Assembly (NCBI RefSeq): GCF_003113895.1
Contig: NZ_BDUD01000001.1
Span: 2,331,118 to 2,395,117, forward strand
DNA length: 64,000 nucleotides
Reading direction: 5' to 3'
Source of the DNA: Nostoc commune NIES-4072
GTDB taxonomy: Bacteria > Cyanobacteriota > Cyanobacteriia > Cyanobacteriales > Nostocaceae
This document shows, piece by piece, positions 44,794 through 51,930 of this stretch (positions are counted from its first letter, which is position 1; the number at the start of each line of letters is the position of its first letter). The notes under the pieces were generated by a model. That model was not told the origin of the DNA. It was given only the letters and a program-made list of their open reading frames with translations, and searched no databases. The position numbers were made by a program, and so were the translations under genes.

Positions 44794-45436
44794 TTAGCCT
44801 TTATACAAAGCACTCTGTTGCTTTTTGCCCTTGGTGGCTGAAACACCAATGAAAGCAATAAAAGTCATTAGACCTAAGACAGAGGTTGGTTCAGGAACGG
44901 ATTGAATTCCAAAACTATCATCATAGTATGTGCGGAATGTGTAATCATAATATGGGAATGATTTAAATCCTCTGTTTGCATATACTTGACCATTTGGATA
45001 AGGATTGTTAGTATCACCAGCGATCGCTAGATTACTGGGCGACTCAAATACGAGGAATAAAGTCTTATTGGGTGTAACAGCTACGGGGTTCCAGAATACT
45101 TCTGTCCACGCATCGGGAAACTGTTCGAGTGCTATACCAGTTCCTAAAACCTCTCCTCCAGCAATTCAACAAGGATATTTTAACGTCACCAACTGTTCCA
45201 ATACCCTTTGTAAGTTTGATAGCAGCACCTGCAACATTATTAGCCGTTGGTTTGAATGATTGTGCTAAGTCTGACTGCGAAAAATATGCCATGTTTACAT
45301 TACTGCTAGACTGTTCTTGATCGATAAACAGTGCAGCATTTGCCGACTTAGCTTCTAACCCAATAAAAGCAGCTGCTAATGCTGATCCAATAACAGCAAC
45401 TGACAATTTTTTTACACTTTTGAAACTCAATACCAT
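44794..45436 (-). pseudogene. PEP-CTERM protein gene with a frameshift
   Basis: The 5' frame gives a signal peptide (MVLSFKSVKKLSVAVIGSAL, AKSANA) and LAQSFKPTANNVAGAAIKLT, as in choice-of-anchor/PEP-CTERM proteins, up to GDVKISLLN near 45165, then runs to an early stop. In the next frame the protein continues as GGEVLGTGIALEQFPDAWTE, VFWNPVAVTPNKTLFLVFES and ends with a complete sorting tail SVPEPTSVLGLMTFIAF ... KGKKQQSALYKG at 44794. The original gene would have encoded about 210 aa. A single-base indel, or a sequencing error, near 45160-45170 explains the break. Confidence 0.85.
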
Positions 45437-45457
45437 TGTTTTTACTTTTAAAGACAA

Positions 45458-45721
45458 TTTTTTTGTCTTTTCGGTTATGTTACAGTATGCATATTAATAT
45501 ATACATGTAATCTTTAAAAAACTATTTAGGGAATTTACATAAACTTTATGAAAAAAGCTACTAGTATAGAAAACTTTAAGAATTAAAATTGATATGTGAC
45601 AACAGTTACAAACATATATATAACGTTTATAAAAATTATTTTTATATTTAAAGTAATGATGAAGTATATTATGATTTGATTAAAAAATTAAACATACAGG
45701 CAACAAAGAATATATAAGTAT
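45458..45721. other. AT-rich intergenic region
   Basis: Very AT-rich, no repeat or gene seen; it should contain the promoter of the PEP-CTERM pseudogene. Confidence 0.4.
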
Positions 45722-48244
45722 TTACGCCGGAGGAATAACTGAAGTTGAGATTAGTTCTCTAACATGCTCTGCGGAATCTTGTTGTAATGCTGATGCCACG
45801 ATCGCTTCACTCTCCCCTATACTAAACCTAGCGATCGCCTGTTTCACTCCAGGTATACTTTGAGGATTCACGCTCAACTCATCCAGCCTTAAACCTAATA
45901 AAATTGGTGTTGCTAAAGTATCTGCTGCTAATTCTCCACATAATCCAACCGTTATTCCCGCCGCATGAGCAGCTTGGATCGTTTGCTGTACCATTCTCAA
46001 CACTGCTGGATGTAGCGCATCAACTAAATTTGCCACGCGGGGATTAGTGCGATCGCTAGCCATAACGTACTGACTCAAGTCGTTAGTCCCTATACTAAAG
46101 AAGTCTACTTCAGCAGCTAACTGATCTGCGATCGCAACTGCTGCCGGAACCTCTACCATAATTCCTACTTTTATCGCTGCATCAAAAGAAATACCAGCTT
46201 GATTTAGTTCAGCCTGCACTTCACCCAAAATTACTTTAGCTGCGCGTACCTCAGTTACACTAGCAATCATTGGCAACATGATCTTAATTTGGTGTCCTAC
46301 ACTGGCTCTCAAAATTGCCCGTAACTGAGTTTTGAACAAATCCAAATGATCCAAACAGAAACGAATTCCCCGCCAACCTAAGAAAGGGTTAGCTTCTGGT
46401 AAACCAACTCTCAGATAAGGAAGTGGCTTATCACCACCTACATCTAAGGTACGAATAATTAGCGGACGATTATCTAAAACTTGGGCGATCGCCTGATACA
46501 CTTCAAGTTGTTCTTCTTCAGTGGGGGCGCTTGTCCTATCTAGATAAAGAAACTCTGTGCGGAGTAGTCCTACACCTTCTGCACCGCTAGCCACCGCAAC
46601 TTGCACATCATTTATACTACCAATATTGGCGAAAACGCTAACTTGCCGACCATCACGAGTAATTGCTGGCTGATGTGCTGTCGCTCGTGCTTCTTGTTGG
46701 GCAGTTTGCCAAGCTTCTCGCTTTGCTGCCAGTAAATCTAGGATATGTGATTCTGGTTCTACCCAAGCTTTGCCACTTTCACCATCAAGTGCCATTAGTG
46801 TACCATCTGCCAAGTGCAACACCTGGGCATCTACTCCCAAAACTGCGGGAATACCCAATGTCCGGGCAATAATTGCGCTGTGAGATGTGGCACTACCTGA
46901 AGTTGTACAAATACCCAATATCTTTGTCGGGTCTAGTCTCGCGGTATCTGAAGGAGTTAAATCAGTAGCCACCAAAATTGCTGGTTCCTCAAGATGCAGG
47001 TTAGCAGGGGCATTTCCAGCTAATAATCGCAGTACCCTTTGCCCGACATCCACAACATCGTCAACTCGTTCTTGCAGATAAGAATCCTCAAGTGTGCGGT
47101 AGGAAGTCGCTACTTCATCGACTACGGCTTGCCAAGCAGCTTCAGCATTTATATGGTGTTCAAAAATGCGCTCTTTTACCGCTTCCAACAATACTGGATC
47201 TTCTAAAAATAGTAGTTGGGCATCGAAGATAGCGGCTTCAGCGTCACCAATTTGCAGAGAAGCTTGGGAGAAAACTGCTTGAATTTCTTGTTTGGCGGTG
47301 TGAATTGCTGCTTGTACTCGTTGCCACTCTGGCTCAGGATCGTCTACGTGGTATTCCGTAATCGAAAAGTGTGTGGGTTGATAATGAACAACAGGTGCGA
47401 TCGCTACTCCAGCAGAAGCTGCAATTCCCAAAAGTTCGCCGTGAATTGCTGGTGTAACTTCATGGTGCAATGCTGGTGGAGAATTCAAAGCAACATTATC
47501 TTCACCAAAATTATTTGCGAATAATCCTTGTAATGCTGTCAGTGCTTCATCTGCATCAGAACCGATGGCAGTAATCAGCAATTCGTGTCCTTGACGCACC
47601 CCTAAAGTTGTAACTTGGTTAATACTGTCACCCCTAACAAGCTCAGTATTTCTCGTTAAATTCCGCACCAAAATTTGCGATTGAAACCGGGCTGCGGTTG
47701 TCACAAACTGCGCTGCGGGACGGGCGTGTAATCCTAAGCGATTGCTCACAATCAGCCGGATTTCTCGCGTTGATGATTCTACATTAGTTGTTGTTGGGGT
47801 ATTGTGGACAAGTGATAACGGTCTACTAACTACACCCAATTGAGTTGCTTTTGCTAAGAGTGCGCCGCGTGCTTCCGCCATGACTTGGTGAATATCTCTA
47901 CCAGCCGCCGCAGCGACTACAGCAGCGATCGCACCTTCTACTAAAGGCGCTTCACACAAATACACTTTTTGCTGCTGTGCTTCTGGCAAAAACTCTATTG
48001 CCATTTCTGCACTCAGCAAAGCACTACCCAAATCCATTAATACCAGGACACCATCATCAGAAAAAACAGAAGCGATCGCTTCATAAACCTGAATGGTATC
48101 TGTACCCAGTGGATTTTCCGGATCTTCAATACCTGCTGCAACAGCGATAGAGACTTCGCCCTGAACCATCTGTGCGGCGAGTTCCCGCACACCCAAAGCT
48201 AGTTGTTTACTGTGAGAAACGAGGACAATTCCGATCACTGCCAC
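45722..48244 (-). CDS. dhaM: DhaM-type PTS fusion: EIIA(Man)-HPr-Enzyme I
   Basis: An 840-aa phosphorelay protein that passes phosphate from phosphoenolpyruvate to dihydroxyacetone kinase in the PTS-dependent Dha system. Domains in order: an EIIA-mannose-type domain (1-130, active His11 in VLVSHSKQL), HPr (about 160-245, His173 in GLHARPAAQ), and Enzyme I (about 270-830, His455 in GSATSHSAIIA, then FLYLDR-type PEP sites such as GLLRTEF and MVEVPAAV, and GLCGEL with its Cys). All three phospho-histidines are present. No dhaK or dhaL is in the window, so partners must lie elsewhere. It stands alone on the minus strand. It could also feed another regulatory EIIA pathway. Confidence 0.92.
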   Translation of the reverse strand: MAVIGIVLVSHSKQLALGVRELAAQMVQGEVSIAVAAGIEDPENPLGTDTIQVYEAIASVFSDDGVLVLMDLGSALLSAEMAIEFLPEAQQQKVYLCEAPLVEGAIAAVVAAAAGRDIHQVMAEARGALLAKATQLGVVSRPLSLVHNTPTTTNVESSTREIRLIVSNRLGLHARPAAQFVTTAARFQSQILVRNLTRNTELVRGDSINQVTTLGVRQGHELLITAIGSDADEALTALQGLFANNFGEDNVALNSPPALHHEVTPAIHGELLGIAASAGVAIAPVVHYQPTHFSITEYHVDDPEPEWQRVQAAIHTAKQEIQAVFSQASLQIGDAEAAIFDAQLLFLEDPVLLEAVKERIFEHHINAEAAWQAVVDEVATSYRTLEDSYLQERVDDVVDVGQRVLRLLAGNAPANLHLEEPAILVATDLTPSDTARLDPTKILGICTTSGSATSHSAIIARTLGIPAVLGVDAQVLHLADGTLMALDGESGKAWVEPESHILDLLAAKREAWQTAQQEARATAHQPAITRDGRQVSVFANIGSINDVQVAVASGAEGVGLLRTEFLYLDRTSAPTEEEQLEVYQAIAQVLDNRPLIIRTLDVGGDKPLPYLRVGLPEANPFLGWRGIRFCLDHLDLFKTQLRAILRASVGHQIKIMLPMIASVTEVRAAKVILGEVQAELNQAGISFDAAIKVGIMVEVPAAVAIADQLAAEVDFFSIGTNDLSQYVMASDRTNPRVANLVDALHPAVLRMVQQTIQAAHAAGITVGLCGELAADTLATPILLGLRLDELSVNPQSIPGVKQAIARFSIGESEAIVASALQQDSAEHVRELISTSVIPPA

Positions 48245-48410
48245 ACCGCCAAACTTATTAAGAGGTTTGCGTTTAGCTAGTTATCCCTTTCATTTTCCCA
48301 TTCCGTACCGCTAAAAATAGCGCTTATCTTTATAGCCCTTCTTAGTTGATTCCAATACAGACCTAACCCCCAGCCCCTTCCCTACTAGCGTTGGGAAGTA
48401 AAATTCAAAG

Positions 48411-48433
48411 CCTCTCTCCTCTTAGGAGAGAGG
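48411..48433. terminator. Perfect hairpin between minus-strand genes
   Basis: CCTCTCTCCT pairs with AGGAGAGAGG (10 bp, 3-nt loop), 36 bp beyond the stop of the gene at 48469-48870. A second stem CTTCCC/GGGAAG is adjacent (48376-48397). This form is a common Nostoc repeat and may act as terminator. Confidence 0.5.
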
Positions 48434-48468
48434 TAAGAGTGTATTGCATACAAACGAAAAGCGCTATA

Positions 48469-48870
48469 TTACAATTCCAACTGCCCGAAAATATTCCGGT
48501 CTTTCCAGCTAGAAATCCGAATTAAATAGCCTTCTTTTACAGAAATACGTGGTGTCCACTCATAAACTCCATCGCTAGCGGTACGGGAAGAAATGTTTTG
48601 GATAAGTTTGTTTCCATCGTACAACTTAATCGAGACATCGCCGTTAAGATTATCCCGCCACAATATTAAATAAGGCTGATCTTTTTTTGCAAGTACTTTA
48701 TTCACTGGCTGATTGATCAAGATTTTTGGTGCAACCTGATTTTTGGTTTTCTTCCGAAATCCCAGATAATGAGGTAGGTGTTGGAAAGCAGGATTTTCTT
48801 GCAGATTAGATAGTTGTGGAACAATAATATTTCCAGAATGGGAATTGAATAAATTGATGACAACATTCAT
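48469..48870 (-). CDS. Hypothetical protein with a Kre9/KNH-like beta domain
   Basis: A 133-aa protein without a signal peptide. The C-terminal 70 residues (YLILWRDNLNGDVSIKLYDG, YEWTPRISVKEGYLIRISSW) have the strand pattern of the Ser-Thr-rich GPI-anchored/Kre9-KNH family domain, found in bacteria as an extracellular beta-sandwich; here it is alone and lacks export signals. The N-terminal 60 residues are unrecognised. The function is unknown. Confidence 0.65.
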   Translation of the reverse strand: MNVVINLFNSHSGNIIVPQLSNLQENPAFQHLPHYLGFRKKTKNQVAPKILINQPVNKVLAKKDQPYLILWRDNLNGDVSIKLYDGNKLIQNISSRTASDGVYEWTPRISVKEGYLIRISSWKDRNIFGQLEL

Positions 48871-48951
48871 TGGTATTTTGTTGAGGCAAAAATATTTCTC
48901 AGGAATTATAATCTAGATTTTGATATTACTCAGGTTTTGAAGTCCAAGTTT

Positions 48952-49203
48952 GAGCCTCAGAAGGTCAAAGTTGAGCCTCAGAAGGTCAACGTCGAGCCTC
49001 AGAAGGTCAACGTCGAGCCTCAGAAGGTCAACGTCGAGCCTCAGAAGGTCAAAGTTGAGCCTCAGAAGGTCAAAGTTGAGCCTCAGAAGGTCAAAGTTGA
49101 GCCTCAGAAGGTCAAAGTTGAGCCTCAGAAGGTCAACGTCGAGCCTCAGAAGGTCAAAGTTGAGCCTCAGAAGGTCAAAGTTGAACCTTAGAAGGTCAAA
49201 TTT
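48952..49203. repeat. 21-bp minisatellite, 12 units
   Basis: Twelve units start every 21 bp from 48952 (GAGCCTCAGAAGGTCAAAGT and variants). Two unit types alternate in blocks: one with AAAGTT and one with AACGTC at the unit end. Both strands are open through the array (heptads EPQKVKV on plus, LLRLNFD on minus), a consequence of 21 being a multiple of 3. I treat it as non-coding; it lies between the start regions of two divergent genes. Confidence 0.92.
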
Positions 49204-49258
49204 CAAGCAACCTTAGTTGTAGTATAGTTTTGCTTTTGTATTATTAATGGTATAAGAG

Positions 49259-50437
49259 ATGACGCCTAAATTTGAATACAGCACTCTTGCTCATCCCCAG
49301 GATATTCAGCAGCTTGGGAGTATTTTCGAGCAGTGTTTCATCAGTGGACTTGGTGGCGAGGAAGCTTACATTAATCTGCTTGGCATAAAAAACTTCCGCA
49401 TTATTCGTGAGTCAGAACAATTAGTTGGTGGATTGGCAACTCTGGATATGGGCCAGTGGTGGGGTGGTGTGCGTGTACCAATGACAGGAATTGCGGTAGT
49501 GGGCATTGCTCCAGAGTATCGCGGTTCGGGAGGTGCGATCGCTCTTATGCAGCACACCCTAAAAGAACTTTATGCTAGAGGTATACCGCTCTCTGCTCTT
49601 TATCCAGCAGTTCAAAGCTTGTATCGAAAAGTCGGGTATGAGCAGGGGGGTAGCTGGTGTAATTGGGAAGTTCCGACTAAAAGTATCCAAGTGCGAGAGC
49701 AACCCCTACCTTTGCAACCAATAGTGCCAATCAATCATCAAGTCTTTCACGAACTATATCAGCAGCAGGCGAGATTAACGCATGGATATTTAGACCGACA
49801 TCCCGCAATCTGGGAGCGCTTAATCCAGCCAAATGATAAAGAAACATTTTACGCATATTTTATTGGTACAAAAGAGAAGCCCGAAGGCTACATTCTTTTT
49901 AGCCAACATTCAACAGAAGATGGCGCAATCCTGCGAATAAAAGATTGGGTAATTCTCACAGTTGCGGCTGCACAAACATTCTGGTCTTTTCTTGCCAGTC
50001 ATCGCTCCCAAATTGACCAAGTGCGATGGAGGAGTTCTGCAATTGATTCCTTGACATTGCTGCTACCAGAGCAAACTGCCAAACTTAAGAATACAATGCG
50101 TTGGATGCTGCGGGTAGTAGATGTAGTCAAAGCGCTGGAGATGCGCGGTTATCCATCGGGAATTCAAGCTGAACTGCACTTAGAAATTCAAGATAATTTG
50201 TTAGATGCAAACAATGGTAAATTCATTCTTTCTGTTGCCAATGGACGCGGTGAAGTTACCAAAGGTGGAAAAGGTGAGTTGCAGCTAGATGTCCGAGAAC
50301 TAGCACCACTATATACAAGTTTGTTCACACCCTACCATTTGCAAATAGCCGGAAAACTGCATGGGACAGAAACAGCTATTTCAACAGCAACGCAAATATT
50401 TGCAGGTAGCTCTCCTTGGGTGGCTGATTTCTTTTAA
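49259..50437 (+). CDS. Eis-like N-acetyltransferase
   Basis: A 392-aa member of the Eis family: two tandem GNAT-type domains (about 1-140 and 150-285) and a C-terminal SCP2-like domain (about 290-392). The acetyl-CoA loop is IAVVGIAPEYRGSGGAIALM (about 78-97), followed by SLYRKVGYEQGG. The C-terminal end (SSPWVADFF) carries the usual terminal aromatic carboxylate thought to act as general base in Eis. Mycobacterial Eis acetylates aminoglycosides and lysines; the cyanobacterial substrate is unknown. It starts 55 bp after the minisatellite. Confidence 0.9.
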   Translation: MTPKFEYSTLAHPQDIQQLGSIFEQCFISGLGGEEAYINLLGIKNFRIIRESEQLVGGLATLDMGQWWGGVRVPMTGIAVVGIAPEYRGSGGAIALMQHTLKELYARGIPLSALYPAVQSLYRKVGYEQGGSWCNWEVPTKSIQVREQPLPLQPIVPINHQVFHELYQQQARLTHGYLDRHPAIWERLIQPNDKETFYAYFIGTKEKPEGYILFSQHSTEDGAILRIKDWVILTVAAAQTFWSFLASHRSQIDQVRWRSSAIDSLTLLLPEQTAKLKNTMRWMLRVVDVVKALEMRGYPSGIQAELHLEIQDNLLDANNGKFILSVANGRGEVTKGGKGELQLDVRELAPLYTSLFTPYHLQIAGKLHGTETAISTATQIFAGSSPWVADFF

Positions 50438-50530
50438 CGTGAGTTTGACGAACCTTTCCCTGTGTTGAACTAAAGTTTAAGTCTGTTCTTTTTTCCCCTT
50501 AGGTCGAGGGACAGTTTTAACAAATAGCTG
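50436..50530 (+). repeat. Dispersed repeat, copy 2
   Basis: TAACGTGAGTTTGACGAACC ... AAGTTTAAGTCTGTTC ... TAGGTCGAGGGACAGTTTTA. It matches the inverse of 12391-12480 along most of its length, and its right part is repeated at 51266-51323 with few changes. Confidence 0.7.
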
Positions 50531-50660
50531 ACAACTCATCCGTATTTACCCCGCTATTTAATTCGCTTTGTAAAGTAACGTGTAATTTCGTATCACCCCT
50601 CTATAATCCAGTTTTAGTTGATACATACTGAATGCAGTCTAAGCTCGCTTCGGAGTTTAT

Positions 50661-50879
50661 ATGATCAGCAAAATCAAAGCTCTAACAACTGACAAAGAAA
50701 AAAACCTGCAAGCTCCAGTCGAAATGGAGGAACTATCAGACGGAGAAGCTATAAACGTAGTAGGGGGTCGTTCGGATTATTTCTATTACGGAAGCATCGG
50801 AAAGTTTAGATTTCCTATTTTCCTAGTTCGTACGGGGGGAGGGAGCTTAAGCTTACTACGTGAGGGGAGTAATAAATAG
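50661..50879 (+). CDS. Double-glycine leader peptide (RiPP/bacteriocin-like precursor)
   Basis: A 72-aa peptide with a charged N-terminus and the leader motif MEELSDGEAINVVGG (22-36), which fits the ELSxxE...GG site cut by C39 peptidase/ABC exporters. The predicted core is 36 residues (RSDYFYYGSIGKFRFPIFLV, then a Gly/Ser-rich basic tail) without cysteine, so it is not a lanthipeptide; a toxin, pheromone or signal peptide is possible. CGGAG lies 7 nt before the ATG, a strong ribosome site. No exporter, modification or immunity gene is nearby, so it would rely on a distant PCAT. A hairpin with a T-run follows at 51064. Confidence 0.7.
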   Translation: MISKIKALTTDKEKNLQAPVEMEELSDGEAINVVGGRSDYFYYGSIGKFRFPIFLVRTGGGSLSLLREGSNK

Positions 50880-50901
50880 TTGTTCACCCATACATAATAG
50901 C

Positions 50902-51178
50902 TCACACCTGCACATCAAACCTACAACCTCGATTTGCTAGAACAAATTTCTGTACCACTTCTGCTAGTTCGGGGCTTTCCGATAGCTGGCACTGCCCAAT
51001 TGGCAATGCTAGTTGACATTCGTGAGCATTTGCGCTTGCTCTTGTGAACCTGATGATGATGACCAGCCAGCAGCTTACTACCCCAGTAAGACTTGCTGGC
51101 TGTTTTTAGTTTCGGTTTATACCTTTGGCAAAACCCGCGATACTTTTTGGCACATTCATCTAATGTTTTACCCAGTTG
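50902..51178 (-). pseudogene. Decayed 3' end of an unidentified gene
   Basis: Minus-strand frames together read KTLDECAKKYRGFCQRYKPK and SYWGSKLLAG (about 51065-51178), then in other frames SSSSGSQEQAQM and QLALPIGQCQLSESPELAEV followed by VQKFVLANRGCRFDVQV and a stop at 50902. At least two frameshifts separate them and no N-terminal half is found. The FCQRYKPK ... WGSKLLAG ... KFVLANR pattern reminds me of cyanobacterial REP-associated tyrosine transposases, but I am not sure. Confidence 0.4.
51064..51107 (+). terminator. Two-part hairpin with T-run
   Basis: CAGCCAGCA (51064-51072) pairs with TGCTGGCTG (51094-51102), the inner CTTACT pairs with AGTAAG, and TTTTT follows (51103-51107). It has the form of a strong intrinsic terminator and lies 185 bp after the GG-leader peptide gene. 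Confidence 0.7.
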
Positions 51179-51265
51179 TAAAAAAAATTGTAAGTTGGGT
51201 TGAGGAACGAAACCCAACATTGATCGGAGTGTTGGCTTTCGCGTTGCTCAACCCAACCTACATCT

Positions 51266-51323
51266 AAAGTTCAAGTCTGTTCTTCTTTCGCTTTAGGTCG
51301 AGGGACAGTTTTAACAAATAGCT
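51266..51323 (+). repeat. Dispersed repeat, copy 3 (partial)
   Basis: AAAGTTCAAGTCTGTTCTTC ... TTTAGGTCGAGGGACAGTTT ... AACAAATAGCTT matches 50474-50530 nearly base for base. Confidence 0.85.
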
Positions 51324-51372
51324 TATTTGCTCATAGTTCTCGTTTACGTGAGGTACACCCGTAGGGGTACGA

Positions 51373-51598
51373 CACTGCCCATTGGTGTCAACTTAACGTA
51401 AGAATCATGTCCCGCAAGGAACTGAAGTTCCTTGCTAATAGCGAAAGTCATCTGAAGATGACTAAAATATACTCAACAATCTTTAGTCTACTTGAGTAGA
51501 CTTTAGCTATTAGCCTTGAACTTTAGTTCGAGGCGGGTGAGTCAGCCAAGCCAACAGTTAAGCTATTTCTAGGCTTTTGTTGACACGTATGGGCAGTG
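51373..51598 (+). repeat. Multi-hairpin structured element with terminal inverted repeats
   Basis: The ends are CACTGCCCATTGGTGTCAAC (51373-51392) and GTTGACACGTATGGGCAGTG (51579-51598), inverse repeats matching at 18 of 20 positions. Inside, 51411-51537 is almost fully paired: closing CCCGC/GCGGG; arm A 51415-51434 (9 bp, loop GA); stem B 51435-51449 with 51499-51513 (14 pairs, one mismatch) enclosing hairpins AGTCATCT/AGATGACT (51446-51463) and AGTCTACT/AGTAGACT (51485-51502); and arm C 51514-51533 (9 bp). There is no coding frame. See the copies at 26984 and 5344. Confidence 0.8.
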
Positions 51599-51930
51599 CC
51601 GCCCCGACGCGAAATATATATATATGTATTAGGGTTTTACTTTCTCTCTCTATACAAAATATAAATTGGAAACATAATTAATCCTTCCCTCGTCTTTCGG
51701 CTAGATTAACAATTTCTGTTGTTGTCAACTCACACCACAAATAAAACTATCAGCGATTTACTTTAAATAAGTAATGATGATTTATCGTGCTTATCTAATC
51801 CCAAATATTATCCCCAAAAATAACTCAACGGGATTTATAACTTTTTCTCCGGAAGTTCAGCACAATCATCAGAAAAAAATCTAAGTAAAGCTGATTAGTC
51901 GCTCCTAACTTGCACACCCACAATCACAAC

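Larger units (their letters stand above)
50880..51930. other. Intergenic kilobase with gene debris and structured elements
   Basis: Contains a decayed minus-strand gene (50902-51178), a terminator hairpin (51064-51107), a GTTGGGTTGAGGAACG-type repeat (about 51193-51262), dispersed-repeat copy 3 (51266-51323) and the full multi-hairpin element with flanking inverted repeats (51373-51598). The last 300 bp are AT-rich and probably hold the promoter of the serine hydrolase gene. Confidence 0.7.

Noticed and set aside
48937-49206. Heptad-repeat proteins on both strands of the 21-bp array
   Set aside because: Openness on both strands follows from a 21-bp unit without stops; no ribosome site or signal, so it is treated as a minisatellite.
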